A stretch of DNA of 64,000 bases from NCBI RefSeq assembly GCF_020991365.1, contig NZ_JAJLRA010000006.1, positions 248,001 to 312,000 on the forward strand, written 5' to 3'. Source of the stretch: Streptacidiphilus sp. ASG 303 (lineage in GTDB: Bacteria; Actinomycetota; Actinomycetes; Streptomycetales; Streptomycetaceae). The notes under the pieces were generated by a model. It was given only the letters and a program-made list of their open reading frames with translations, was not told the DNA's origin and searched no databases. Positions 1 through 9,060 of the stretch are shown in pieces (the stretch's first letter is position 1; each line of letters opens with the position of its first letter). The translations under genes and the position numbers were made by a program.

Positions 1-1395
1 GCCCGCGAGATCGGCGCCGCCCACGCCGAGAACGCCATGATCACCGGCGAGGCCAAGCGCTGGCACGGCGTCGAGGCCATCGCCGACGCCGACATCTGGG
101 AGCTGCGCCGCGCCCTGCGCGCCCAGCTCGTCGACGAGGCCCGCCGCCGGCTGCGCACCTCCTGGCGGCAGCGCGGCGCCGGCGACGCCGAACTCGGCTG
201 GACCGAGTCCGCGCTCGACCCCGACGTCCTCACCATCGGCTTCGCCCGCCGGGTGCCCTCCTACAAGCGGCTCACCCTGATGCTGCGCGACCCCGAGCGG
301 CTGCGCCGCCTGCTGCTCCACCCCGAGCGGCCGGTGCAGATCGTCATCGCCGGCAAGGCCCACCCGGCCGACGACGGCGGCAAGCGGCTCATCCAGGAGA
401 TGGTCCGCTTCTCCGACGACCCCGCGGTGCGCCACCGCATCGTCTTCCTGCCCGACTACGACATGGCCATGGCGCAGCACCTCTACCCCGGCTGCGACGT
501 CTGGCTCAACAACCCCCTCCGCCCGCTGGAGGCCTGCGGCACCTCCGGGATGAAGGCCGCCCTCAACGGCTGCCTCAACCTCTCGGTGCTCGACGGCTGG
601 TGGGACGAGTGGTTCGACGGGTCCAACGGCTGGGCGATCCCCACCGCCGAGGGCACCGGCGTGGGCGGCAACGTCCACGGCGCCGGCATGACCGGCGGCC
701 AGGGCATCGACGCCGACCGCCGGGACGACCTGGAGGCCTCGGCGCTGTACGACCTGATCGAGCACCAGGTCGCCGCCCGCTTCTACGACCGCGGGCCCGG
801 CGGGCTGCCGCACCGCTGGATCGAGATGGTCCGCCACACCCTGGTCCACCTCGGCCCCAAGGTGCTCGCCGGGCGCATGGTCCGCGAGTACGTCGACCGG
901 CTCTACGCCCCCGCCGCGGCCGCCCAGCGGCGCCTCGCCGGGACGGTCCCCGACGGGGAGGCGTACTCCGGCGCCCGCGAGCTCGCCGGCTGGAAGTCCC
1001 GCGTGCGGGAGGCCTGGTCGGCGGTCCGGGTGGAGCACGTGGAGGCCGGGGGACCCGCCGACGCCCCCGAACTCGGCTCCACCCTCGCGCTGCGGGTCCA
1101 GGTCGCGCTCGGCGCGCTGGAGCCGTCGGACGTGGACGTCCAGGTGGTCGCCGGCCGGGTCGACGACAGCGACCGCATCACCGACGCGGCCGTCGTCTCG
1201 CTCAAGCCCTCCGGCAGGCCCGGCCTCGACGGCCGCTGGCTCTACGAGGGACCGCTGGAACTCGCCCGCACCGGCCCCTTCGGGTACACCGTTCGGGTGC
1301 TTCCCTCGCACCCCCTGCTGGCCTCCACCGCCGAGCTCGGGCTCGTCGCCGTCCCGCCGGAGTCGGCGGGCATGGACGCCGGCCTGCTGCGCTGA
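1..1395 (+). CDS. glgP: Alpha-glucan (glycogen/maltodextrin) phosphorylase, 3' part
   Basis: The reading frame is open from base 1, so this is the C-terminal 464 codons of a gene starting upstream. The family phosphorolyses alpha-1,4-glucans to glucose-1-phosphate using pyridoxal phosphate. Visible signatures are GFARRVPSYKR near residue 80 of the fragment, the IVIAGKAHPAD strand, and GTSGMKAALNG, which carries the PLP lysine in the actinobacterial/archaeal-type phosphorylases, followed by LDGWWDEW. The family is usually about 850-880 residues, so roughly 400 N-terminal residues are missing. A strong hairpin follows the stop codon. In Streptomyces this gene usually lies next to the glgE-treS maltosyl-transfer genes, which would be outside the window. 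The glycogen debranching gene lies 9 kb away. Confidence 0.93.
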   Translation, partial: AREIGAAHAENAMITGEAKRWHGVEAIADADIWELRRALRAQLVDEARRRLRTSWRQRGAGDAELGWTESALDPDVLTIGFARRVPSYKRLTLMLRDPERLRRLLLHPERPVQIVIAGKAHPADDGGKRLIQEMVRFSDDPAVRHRIVFLPDYDMAMAQHLYPGCDVWLNNPLRPLEACGTSGMKAALNGCLNLSVLDGWWDEWFDGSNGWAIPTAEGTGVGGNVHGAGMTGGQGIDADRRDDLEASALYDLIEHQVAARFYDRGPGGLPHRWIEMVRHTLVHLGPKVLAGRMVREYVDRLYAPAAAAQRRLAGTVPDGEAYSGARELAGWKSRVREAWSAVRVEHVEAGGPADAPELGSTLALRVQVALGALEPSDVDVQVVAGRVDDSDRITDAAVVSLKPSGRPGLDGRWLYEGPLELARTGPFGYTVRVLPSHPLLASTAELGLVAVPPESAGMDAGLLR

Positions 1396-1410
1396 CGCAC
1401 CCCCTCCCGA

Positions 1411-1442
1411 GCGCCCCCCGTCCCCACTCGGGCGGGGGGCGC
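1411..1442 (+). terminator. Hairpin terminator after glgP
   Basis: Perfect 10-bp arms (GCGCCCCCCG at 1411-1420 and its complement at 1433-1442) enclose a 12-nt loop, 16 bases after the glgP stop codon. There is no U-tract, as is usual for Streptomyces terminators. Confidence 0.7.
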
Positions 1443-1529
1443 CCGTGCGCCTGTGGTTAGGATGGCACGCGTTTTTCCCGGCCCGTCCACGGCGCCGGGC
1501 CTGCCGCCGACCACACCGAGGGGGAACGG

Positions 1530-2120
1530 GTGTCGGGATCGTTCAGCGTGGACGTCCAGCAGTTGGACGCGCTGGCCAGGGAGTTGAAGGAGAGCGTCGC
1601 GGCGATGACCGCCGCCCGGCACTCCATGGAGACCACCGGTCCGAGGACCACCGGCAGCAAGAACCTGGACCACGCCTGCGACGACTTCCAGGACACATGG
1701 GGCTACGGGCTCCAGCAGATCCGGGAGACCGCCGAGGCCGTCACCCAGGGCCTGGAGGCCACCGCCAAGGCCTACCGTGCGACGGAGGACGCCCTGAGCG
1801 GCATGTTCCGCAGCGCCCTCGACGGCGGCGCGGGGCCGGGGCCGCGGCCGGGGCCGGGCCGGATCGAGCACGGCGGCGGGCAGCACCTGCCGCCGGACCC
1901 GCGGTCGCTGGACGGCGGACCGGCGCTGCTCCCCGACCAGGGCCGGGGGCACGGCCAGGACCAGGGGCACGGCCAGGGCGCGGGCCCCGGGGACGTGCAG
2001 ACCATGCCGTACCGGCTCCGGCCCGGCGACTGGCGGCCCCAGGGGCCGGACACGGTACCGATCGACCACGGCGACGGCTCCGCGGAGTTCGTCCGCCGCG
2101 ACGACATCCGCACGGTCTGA
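1530..2120 (+). CDS. WXG100/ESX-like protein with Gly/Pro/His-rich tail
   Basis: The gene encodes 196 residues with a GTG start preceded by a G-rich ribosome site (GAGGGGG). Residues 1-95 are helical and resemble the ESAT-6/WXG100 superfamily: two amphipathic helices joined by a turn at DTWGYGL near residue 58. The second half is low complexity (GPGPRPGPG, then GHGQDQGHGQG), then ends in a short ordered segment. WXG100 proteins are small secreted or structural partners of type VII secretion systems. A -10-like TAGGAT at 1458-1463 could be the promoter. It is followed after 13 bp by another WXG100-like gene, so the two are probably cotranscribed. No EccC ATPase or other type VII component is in the window. 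The function is inferred from fold-like features only. Confidence 0.7.
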   Translation: MSGSFSVDVQQLDALARELKESVAAMTAARHSMETTGPRTTGSKNLDHACDDFQDTWGYGLQQIRETAEAVTQGLEATAKAYRATEDALSGMFRSALDGGAGPGPRPGPGRIEHGGGQHLPPDPRSLDGGPALLPDQGRGHGQDQGHGQGAGPGDVQTMPYRLRPGDWRPQGPDTVPIDHGDGSAEFVRRDDIRTV

Positions 2121-2133
2121 GGGGGATCCGCAG

Positions 2134-3375
2134 ATGACCGGCTTCACGCTCGACCCCGACTTCCCCGCACTCGGCTTCGACCCCGCACCGGGCAACCCCG
2201 GCAACGTCGACGCCCTGGTCATGCAGCTGACCTCGTCGGCCCGGCACCTGGAGGCCGCCCACCAGACCCTCCGCCGGGTCACCGGCGGCGGCACCGACTG
2301 GCAGGGCGACGCCGCCCGGGGCTTCAGCGCCCGCGTCGCGCCGCTGCCCGCCCAGCTCGACGCCGCCCGCCGGTCCTTCGAGGAGGCCGCCCGGCAGCTC
2401 GACGGCTGGCGCGCCGACCTCGACGGCATGCAGTCCAAGGCCCGCGCCTACGAGCACGAGGCCGAGCAGGCCCACGCGCGGATGAAGCGGGCGGAGGACA
2501 ACCCCGACCTGGACCTGGCCGGCCACGTCTTCGACAACGACGCCGACCTCGCCGCCGCCCAGTCCCGGCTGGACGCCGCCAACCGCGAGCTGGAGGCCGC
2601 CTCCCAGGCGCTCGGCGAGATCCGGGCGCAGGCCATGGACCTCGCCGGCCAGCACAAGGACCTCGCCGACCGCTGCGCCGCCGCGATCCGTCGCGCCGCA
2701 GAGGGCGCCCCCGACGGCCCCGGCCTCTTCGACCGCCTCGCCGACGGCATCAAGGACCTCGTCACCCTCCAGCTGCGGATGGCCAGGTCCGTCGCCGACT
2801 TCGTCAAGAACCACGCCAACGCCATCGCGGCGGTGGGGGACATGCTTTCCACCGCCAGCACGCTGGTGGGCGTGGTCGGCACCGCGATCGACCTTGTCGG
2901 CTGTGCCTTCCCTCCTGTGGAGCCCGTCGGACTCATGCTCAATGCGACGTCAGGTGTGCTCGGCCTGGGCGCTCTGGGCTTCCATGCGGCGGCCAAGGCG
3001 GGTGGGGCGGACGTGTCCGGCAGCACTCTCGCCCAGGACACGTTCGGTGCCCTGTCCTTCGGGTTCGGCGACGGCATCGCGGTTGCGGGACGAGTCGGGA
3101 TGGCGGCACCCCGGGTCGTCCGCGCAGCAGCCCAGGGGGAACTGGTCACAGGCGGAACGGGATTCCTCCTCAACACCATGTCCTTGAAGGACATGGTCGG
3201 AGACCCTCACACCCTCGGCTACTTCCAGCCGAAGGGCAAGCGCCAGCATGACGAGTACGCCGTCACCACGGTTCTCGGCTCCCCTCTCGCGGGAGGCCTC
3301 CTGGTCGGCTTCCAGAACGCCTGGCACGACGGCAGCAAGAAGGACGCCGCTGCTGCGGATCAGCGGGGGAAGTGA
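2134..3375 (+). CDS. WXG100-domain protein with long coiled coil and hydrophobic C-terminal half
   Basis: This 413-residue protein has a WXG-type turn (TDWQGDAARGF, near residue 55) inside an N-terminal helical hairpin. A long predicted coiled coil follows to about residue 190, rich in Ala, Glu and Arg. Gly/Ala/Val-rich hydrophobic stretches at about 229-290 could insert in a membrane. The C-terminal 90 residues have noticeably less biased third-codon usage than the first half, which may mark a region of different origin. The architecture resembles polymorphic type VII secreted proteins, which carry variable C-termini, but I recognise no toxin motif. The following gene starts in the overlapping TGATG, so the two are translationally coupled. 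Confidence 0.7.
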   Translation: MTGFTLDPDFPALGFDPAPGNPGNVDALVMQLTSSARHLEAAHQTLRRVTGGGTDWQGDAARGFSARVAPLPAQLDAARRSFEEAARQLDGWRADLDGMQSKARAYEHEAEQAHARMKRAEDNPDLDLAGHVFDNDADLAAAQSRLDAANRELEAASQALGEIRAQAMDLAGQHKDLADRCAAAIRRAAEGAPDGPGLFDRLADGIKDLVTLQLRMARSVADFVKNHANAIAAVGDMLSTASTLVGVVGTAIDLVGCAFPPVEPVGLMLNATSGVLGLGALGFHAAAKAGGADVSGSTLAQDTFGALSFGFGDGIAVAGRVGMAAPRVVRAAAQGELVTGGTGFLLNTMSLKDMVGDPHTLGYFQPKGKRQHDEYAVTTVLGSPLAGGLLVGFQNAWHDGSKKDAAAADQRGK

Positions 3376-3998
3376 TGAACCTCGACCGGATCGCCGCGCT
3401 CTTCGACGGCCGCCCCCGCGTGGACTCCTCGCAGTACACGATGGACGGCCCTGAGCTTCTGTGGATGTCCTACCTGTACGGCTACCGCTACGAAGGGCTG
3501 TCTCCCCTCAAGAACGGGGCGCTGTTCCACTTCGTCCGCGATGATTCAGCCTCTGCCCGGCGGAGGGCCGCCTGGATGCGCGCTCCGCACCTCGATCCGA
3601 CGTTTCCCCCGCCGGTCTCCTGGTCCATGGGTGCACCGTGGGGCTGGACGCCGCCTGGCTGGCACCCTGGAGCGAAGGTCGCCCTGCCGACCCGGGAGGA
3701 GCGTGCCGACCTCCTCTCGCTCGTCATGGTCGACAGGGGAAACTCCCGCTACTTCTGGGGTGTCCTGGCGATGGTTGCGGGCGGTGGCGCCGTCGCCGCC
3801 TGGGGGCGCGGCCCCGGTTTCTGGCTGGTGTGGGCCGTCGTCGTTGCTGCTCTCTTCGTCTGCACCCTCATCGGCACGGTCTTCGTCCCGCGTCGTCATG
3901 CGGCCGGTGCTGCCAGGGCCAGAGCCAGGCTGGGCATCGGAGACGCATCCGTCGGGGCAGGCTCCCCACCTGGCCCGCCGCCCGCGACACTGCGCTGA
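3375..3998 (+). CDS. Two-helix membrane protein of unknown function, coupled to the WXG100 gene
   Basis: The gene encodes 207 residues from ATG 3375, which shares its A with the stop codon of the preceding gene. An in-frame GTG lies one codon earlier. The N-terminal ~120 residues are soluble and rich in Trp and Pro (for example SMGAPWGWTPPGWHP). Two adjacent hydrophobic helices follow at about 125-142 and 145-170, and the tail is basic. I recognise no family. Coupling to a possible type VII substrate would fit an accessory or immunity-type membrane partner, but that is inference from position only. Confidence 0.65.
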   Translation: MNLDRIAALFDGRPRVDSSQYTMDGPELLWMSYLYGYRYEGLSPLKNGALFHFVRDDSASARRRAAWMRAPHLDPTFPPPVSWSMGAPWGWTPPGWHPGAKVALPTREERADLLSLVMVDRGNSRYFWGVLAMVAGGGAVAAWGRGPGFWLVWAVVVAALFVCTLIGTVFVPRRHAAGAARARARLGIGDASVGAGSPPGPPPATLR

Positions 3999-4025
3999 AC
4001 GCCGCAGAGAAAGGCCGGTGACGGC

Positions 4026-4766
4026 ATGCCCGACTATCAGGTCGTTTTCGACCTTCCGCCGGACTTCCACGACCTGGCGATCGGTGCGGATCCCGACGAG
4101 GTCCGCACCGCACTCGTCCACCGCATCGGCGCCGAACGGGTCGAGGACATTCCGGCCTTCGTGCTCAAGGGACTGCTGACCGACTATGAGCAGTCCTCGC
4201 GGCTCATGAGGGAACTGGGAATCTTCCATGCCTCCACCGCGCTCGGCAGGGTCGGAGACCATCCCTCGGCCTCCTCTCTCTTCCTGGCCCATACGGAAGC
4301 GGACTGCACCGACCCGGAGGTCGCCGTCGAGGGTGTCCTTCGCATCCGGGGGGGCGGACCCGGGTCGGAGAACCGCAAGGTCCAGCGGTACGACCTGCCG
4401 TGCGGCCCGGCGGCGATCACCGTCGAGGCCGCACCCGGCATGGTGATCCCTGCGGAGTTGACCGAGTCCGGTGAGGACGAGCCGGTGACCGTGGCCACGC
4501 TGCAGGCGTGGATCCCGGTGCCGGCGGCGGCCGACCCGGCCCGGCGGAGCCTGCTGGTCGTCACCTTCACCACGCCCAGCGTGCAGGACTGGGAGGTCTA
4601 CTGCCCGGTGGTCGTGGACCTGCTGCGCAGCCTGCGGTTCGTCACGGACGGGCACGGCGGCGGGGACGGCGGGGGCACAGGCGGGTACGGCGGCGGCCAG
4701 GGCGGGCCGGTCGTTCCGGTCCCGGCGGGTGACGGGGCGTCCCGGATCACCGCCGCGTTCGGCTGA
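4026..4766 (+). CDS. Protein of unknown function, last gene of the WXG100 cluster
   Basis: This 246-residue protein starts at an ATG 27 bases after the previous stop codon. No signal peptide or membrane helix is visible. Residues 1-210 look like a mixed alpha/beta globular domain, and a Gly-rich linker (GGGDGGGTGGYGGG) precedes a short hydrophobic end. I recognise no catalytic motif. It has the same orientation and close spacing as the three genes before it, so it probably belongs to the same transcript. It faces the ABC exporter genes across a bidirectional hairpin. Confidence 0.65.
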   Translation: MPDYQVVFDLPPDFHDLAIGADPDEVRTALVHRIGAERVEDIPAFVLKGLLTDYEQSSRLMRELGIFHASTALGRVGDHPSASSLFLAHTEADCTDPEVAVEGVLRIRGGGPGSENRKVQRYDLPCGPAAITVEAAPGMVIPAELTESGEDEPVTVATLQAWIPVPAAADPARRSLLVVTFTTPSVQDWEVYCPVVVDLLRSLRFVTDGHGGGDGGGTGGYGGGQGGPVVPVPAGDGASRITAAFG

Positions 4767-4852
4767 CCTGGCGTCAGGCAGCCTGCCGTGCCGGGGCCGG
4801 TGACCCGTCCGGTCGCCCCTCCCCGCGCCCTCCGGCCGGTACGCGCCCGTCC

Positions 4853-4890
4853 TCCGGCCGGTCCGGTCCTCCTGGACCGGACCGGCCGGA
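4853..4890. terminator. Bidirectional terminator hairpin
   Basis: Perfect 17-bp arms (4853-4869 and 4874-4890) with a 4-nt TCCT loop lie between the convergent gene ends at 4766 (plus) and 4901 (minus). The symmetry fits a terminator serving both directions. Confidence 0.8.
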
Positions 4891-4900
4891 CCCGGGCGGG

Positions 4901-6838
4901 TCAGACCAGGCTGTCCCGCCAGGCCTGGTGGAGGTCGGCGAAGCGGCCGGCGGAGCCGATCAGGTCGGCGGGGGTGCCGTCCTCGACGACGCGGCCCTGC
5001 TCCATGACCAGCACCCGGTCGGCGATCTCCACGGTGGAGAGCCGGTGGGCGATGATCACCGCCGTGCGGCCCGCCAGCACGGTGCGCATGGCCTCCTGGA
5101 CGGCCCGCTCGCCGGGCACGTCCAGCGACGAGGTGGCCTCGTCGAGGATGAGGACGGCCGGGTCGGCGAGCAGCGCGCGGGCGAAGGCGACCAGCTGCCG
5201 CTGGCCCGCCGAGATCCGTCCGCCGCGCTTGCGCACGTCGGTGTCGAAGCCCTCCGGCAGCGCGGCGACGAAGTCGTACGCTCCGATGGCCCGGGCGGCC
5301 TCCTCCACCTCCTCGCGGGTGGCCCCGGGCCGGCCGACGGCGATGTTGTCGGCGACCGTCCCGGAGAAGAGGAAGGACTCCTGGGTCACCATCACCACGC
5401 CGCGGCGCAGGTCGGGGGTGGAGAGCCGGCGCAGGTCCACGCCGTCCAGGGTGATCCGGCCGTCCGTGGGGTCGTGGAAGCGGGCCAGCAGCTTGGCGAG
5501 CGTGGACTTGCCCGCGCCGGTCGCGCCGACCACGGCGACCGTCTGCCCGGCGGGCAGCACCAGGTCGAAGCGGGGCAGCACCTCCTTGCCGTTCCGGTAG
5601 GCGAAGGAGACGCCCTCGAAGGCCACCTCGAGCCCCTTGGCCGACGCCTCCGGCCGCTCCGGCAGCCGCTCGGGCTCGGCGGGCTCGGCGACGGTCGGCT
5701 CGTGGGCCAGCAGGCCGGCGATCTTCTCCAGGGCCGCGGACGCCGACTGGTAGCTGTTGAGGAACATGGCCAGGTGGTCGATGGGGTCGAACAGCCGTCG
5801 CAGGTACAGCACGAAGGCGGCCAGCACGCCCAGCCGCAGGCTCCCGTCGGCGACCAGGTACGCGCCCCACAGCACCACGGCCGTGATCCACGCGTTGGCG
5901 GTGGCGCGGGAGGAGGCGACGAAGCGGGCCATCGCGAGCAGTCCGTCCGCGTTGGCCGTCGCGTACTCGGCGTTGACGACGCCGAACGCCTCGTCGTTGG
6001 CCTGCTCCCGGCGGAACGCCTGCACCGGCCGGATGCCGTTCATGGTCTCGGTGAAGCGGACGATCACCGTCGCCACGGCGGTGCGGGAGCGCCGGTACAC
6101 CGTGCGGGACCGGCGCCGGAAGGACCGGGTGAGCAGGTACACGGGCACGAAGGACGCCAGGGAGGCGAGGCCCAGGCGCCAGTCCATCACCAGCAGCAGC
6201 ACCGAGATGTAGGTGACCGACAGGGCGACCGAGAGCAGCTCCTGCAGGCCCTCGTTGAGGAGCTCCCGCAGGGCGTCCACGTCGCTGGTGGCGCGGGAGA
6301 TGATCCGGCCGGAGGTGTAGCGCTCGTGGAAGTCCAGGCTGAGCCGCTGGGCGTGCCGGAAGATGCGGCCGCGCAGGTCCAGCAGGACGTCCTGGTTGAT
6401 GCGGCCGGAGAGCCGGATGAAGGCCCGCTGGAGCAGGGTGCCCAGCAGGGCGCAGCCCAGGTAGGCGGCGGTGACGGCCACCAGCGGGCCGGAGTCGCTG
6501 CGGCGCAGCGCGGGGATGGCCCGGTCGATGGCGACCGACACCAGCAGCGGCCCGGCCTGGAGGGCGGCCTGCTGGACCAGGATCAGCAGCATGGCGACGG
6601 CGATCCGCCGCCGGTGGGGGCCCATCAGGCTGCGCAGCAGCGCGCGGGGGGCGCCCGGCGGGACGGGGATGTCCTCGTCCTCCCCGTGCGGGGGCCCGGC
6701 GTCGTCGGCGGCGATGCCGTCGGGGGTGTCCTCGGAGGTGCCGTCGGCGTGGGCCGGGGCCGCGGTCCCGGTGCCCGCGGGCTCCGGGCCGGGGCCGTCC
6801 CGCAGGGCGTCCGGCTCCGTCTCGGTGGTCGAGGTCAT
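4901..6838 (-). CDS. ABC exporter half-transporter, catalytic-site subunit
   Basis: The gene encodes 645 residues: an acidic, disordered N-terminus (about 75), a six-helix type I exporter membrane domain, and a C-terminal ATPase domain. The ATPase has Walker [10 protein letters not shown] and Walker [12 protein letters not shown] with the catalytic Glu present, but a non-canonical signature, ISAGQ, in place of LSGGQ. This is the pattern of one half of a heterodimeric exporter. The ATG at 6838 overlaps the stop codon of the upstream partner as ATGA, indicating translational coupling and equal production. A much longer open frame continues upstream, but the overlap and the partner's identity fix this start. 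The substrate cannot be told from sequence. Confidence 0.93.
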   Translation of the reverse strand: MTSTTETEPDALRDGPGPEPAGTGTAAPAHADGTSEDTPDGIAADDAGPPHGEDEDIPVPPGAPRALLRSLMGPHRRRIAVAMLLILVQQAALQAGPLLVSVAIDRAIPALRRSDSGPLVAVTAAYLGCALLGTLLQRAFIRLSGRINQDVLLDLRGRIFRHAQRLSLDFHERYTSGRIISRATSDVDALRELLNEGLQELLSVALSVTYISVLLLVMDWRLGLASLASFVPVYLLTRSFRRRSRTVYRRSRTAVATVIVRFTETMNGIRPVQAFRREQANDEAFGVVNAEYATANADGLLAMARFVASSRATANAWITAVVLWGAYLVADGSLRLGVLAAFVLYLRRLFDPIDHLAMFLNSYQSASAALEKIAGLLAHEPTVAEPAEPERLPERPEASAKGLEVAFEGVSFAYRNGKEVLPRFDLVLPAGQTVAVVGATGAGKSTLAKLLARFHDPTDGRITLDGVDLRRLSTPDLRRGVVMVTQESFLFSGTVADNIAVGRPGATREEVEEAARAIGAYDFVAALPEGFDTDVRKRGGRISAGQRQLVAFARALLADPAVLILDEATSSLDVPGERAVQEAMRTVLAGRTAVIIAHRLSTVEIADRVLVMEQGRVVEDGTPADLIGSAGRFADLHQAWRDSLV

Positions 6839-8796
6839 CGGGCCGTGCTCCTTTCCCGGACGGTGTCCGTCCTGCCGGTGCGGTCCGCGGGCTCCGTGCC
6901 CACCGTGCTCTCCGTGCCGTCCGCCCCACCGGTGCCGTCCGCGGTGTGCTCCCGGCCGGCCGGTTCGCCGGACATCAGCTCCCGGTAGGCGGGACAGGAC
7001 CCCAGCAGCTCCTGGTGCGTGCCGACCGCGGCGATCCGGCCGTCGGCCAGCAGCGCCACCCGGTCGGCGAGCAGCACGGTGCTCGGCCGGTGCGCCACCA
7101 CCAGTGCCGTGGTGTCGGCGAGGACGTGGCGCAGGGCCTCCTCCACCAGGGCCTCGGTGTGCACGTCCAGCGCGGACAGCGGGTCGTCGAGCACCAGGAA
7201 GGCGGGTCGGCCGACGACGGCGCGGGCCAGGGCCAGCCGCTGGCGCTGGCCGCCGGAGAGGCTGAGGCCCTGCTCGCCGACCTGGGTGTCCAGCCCGTCG
7301 GGCAGCCGGCGGGTGAAGTGGGCCTGGGCGGTGTCCAGTGCCCGGTCCAGCGCCTCCTGCCCGGCGCCGGGGGCGCCCATCAGGACGTTCTCCCGCACCG
7401 AGGCGGAGAAGAGCGTGGGCTCCTCGAAGGCGGTGGCGACCCGTTCGCGCACCTGCCGCCGGGACAGGTCGCGGACGTCGGTGCCGTCCAGCGTGATCGA
7501 TCCGGCGGTGGCGTCGTACAGGCGGGGGATCAGGGCGGTGAGGGTGGTCTTGCCGCTGCCGGTGGCGCCCACCAGGGCCATCGTCTCGCCGGGCCGGACG
7601 TGCAGGTCGACGCCGCGCAGCAGGTCGGGGGAGTCCGGCGGTGCGTCGGGGTAGCGGAACCGGACGCCGGTGAAGCGGATGCCGTCCGGCACGGCGCCGC
7701 CGGAGGCCCGGTCCGCCTGCGGCCGGTCCGCCCGGGCCCGGCCCGCGGCGGACGCGTCCTGCTCCTCGGCCTCGGGGGTGTCCATGACCTCGAAGAACCG
7801 GTCGGCCGCGGTCGCCGCCTCGTTGCTGTACGCCAGCAGCCAGCCCAGGGACTCCACCGGCCAGCGCAGCGCCAGCGCGGTGGAGAGGAAGGCGACCAGG
7901 GTCCCCGCGCTGAGGTGGCCGTGGGCGACCAGCACGCACCCCGTGCACAGGGCCGCGCCGAGCGCGACCTCGGGCAGGCCGACGACGACCGCCCACAGGT
8001 CGGCCAGCAGCCGCGCCTTGTGCAGCTCGGTGGAGCGCAGCTCGGACGCCTGCTCCCGGAAGCGCCGGGCCATGGTGCGGTGGCGGCCGAAGGCCTTGAG
8101 GATGCGGATCCCGAGGACCGACTCCTCGACGACCGTGGCGAGGTCGCCGATCTGGTCCTGGGCCCGGCGGGCGGCCCTGCTGTACCGGGCCTCGAAGTAC
8201 GAGCAGAGCAGCACCAGCGGGGCGGCGGGCAGCACGAGGATCAGCCCGAGCCGCCAGTCCAGCGAGAACATGATGGCCACGCCGGTCAGGAAGGTCGCCG
8301 TGTTGACGATCAGGAAGACCAGCGGGAAGGCCAGGAAGAGCCGCAGCGTGAAGAGGTCCGAGGTGGCGCGCGACAGCAGCTGCCCTGAGGCCCAGCGGTC
8401 GTGGAAGGAGACGGGGAGGCGCTGGAGCCGGGCGTGCAGGTCGCCCCGCATGGCCCGCTCGACCCGCGCCAGCGGACGGGCGATCAGCCAGCGCCGGACG
8501 CCGAACAGCCCGGCCTCGGCCATGCCCAGCAGCAGGAGCAGGCCGGCGAGCGGCCAGAGCCCTGCGGTGTCGTGGTGGGCGATCGGGCCGTCCACGATCC
8601 GCCGCAGGACCAGCGGCACCAGGAGCGCCGCGCTGGAGGCGACCAGGGCGGCCGTGGTGGAGCCCGCCAGGAACCAGCGCACCGGCCGCACGTAGGGCCA
8701 CAGGCGGAGCAGGGAGCGCACGGCGGAGCGCTTCGGCGCGGGTGCGGGCGCCGGAGCAGGGGACGGGGTGGCGGCTGCGGCCGGGTCTTCGGACAT
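6835..8796 (-). CDS. ABC exporter half-transporter, degenerate-site subunit
   Basis: This 653-residue protein has a Pro/Ala-rich N-terminus, a six-helix exporter membrane domain and an ATPase domain. The ATPase has Walker A GATGSGKTT and a canonical LSGGQRQRLALARA signature, but Walker B reads FLVLDDP, with Asp where the catalytic Glu normally sits. Together with the non-canonical signature of its partner this predicts one non-hydrolytic and one active nucleotide site, as in heterodimeric exporters such as TM287/288 or BmrCD. The ATG at 8796 has no clear ribosome site. A TANNNT-like hexamer (TACGCT on the minus strand) ends eight bases upstream, so the message may be nearly leaderless. Confidence 0.93.
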   Translation of the reverse strand: MSEDPAAAATPSPAPAPAPAPKRSAVRSLLRLWPYVRPVRWFLAGSTTAALVASSAALLVPLVLRRIVDGPIAHHDTAGLWPLAGLLLLLGMAEAGLFGVRRWLIARPLARVERAMRGDLHARLQRLPVSFHDRWASGQLLSRATSDLFTLRLFLAFPLVFLIVNTATFLTGVAIMFSLDWRLGLILVLPAAPLVLLCSYFEARYSRAARRAQDQIGDLATVVEESVLGIRILKAFGRHRTMARRFREQASELRSTELHKARLLADLWAVVVGLPEVALGAALCTGCVLVAHGHLSAGTLVAFLSTALALRWPVESLGWLLAYSNEAATAADRFFEVMDTPEAEEQDASAAGRARADRPQADRASGGAVPDGIRFTGVRFRYPDAPPDSPDLLRGVDLHVRPGETMALVGATGSGKTTLTALIPRLYDATAGSITLDGTDVRDLSRRQVRERVATAFEEPTLFSASVRENVLMGAPGAGQEALDRALDTAQAHFTRRLPDGLDTQVGEQGLSLSGGQRQRLALARAVVGRPAFLVLDDPLSALDVHTEALVEEALRHVLADTTALVVAHRPSTVLLADRVALLADGRIAAVGTHQELLGSCPAYRELMSGEPAGREHTADGTGGADGTESTVGTEPADRTGRTDTVRERSTAR

Positions 8797-8975
8797 CGTT
8801 CGCGAGCGTACGACTCACCACCGACAAGCACACCCGGTTTTCCGGCCGCTCCGCCCGGGAGGGGGCCGCGGCGCGCCCGCGGCCCGGCGTGTCCCGGCAC
8901 GGGAGGAGGGGTGCCGGACCCGCGGAGGACCGGCATGCGAAAGGCCGGGACGGCTCCGCCATCCCGGTGTGTCCC

Positions 8976-9048
8976 GTGCTGCGTGCTGCGTGCTGGGGGT
9001 GCTGGGCGTGCTGGGCGTGCCGCCTGCTGCGGCCTGCTGCGGCCTGCC
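8976..9048. repeat. Short GC-rich imperfect tandem repeats (GTGCTGC/GTGCTGG)
   Basis: The 264-base gap between the exporter start (8796) and the anti-sigma stop (9061) holds runs of GTGCTGC, GTGCTGG and CCTGCTGCGG units. I see no gene in the gap. An inverted repeat around GGCAC-GGGAGGAGG-GTGCC lies just before it. Confidence 0.5.
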
Positions 9049-9060
9049 GGCCGGGGACGG

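Noticed and set aside
3546-6929. A 1,127-codon minus-strand frame covering the WXG100 cluster and part of the exporter
   Set aside because: It is Arg/Pro-rich with no recognisable domain. The exporter motifs are in another frame of the same strand.
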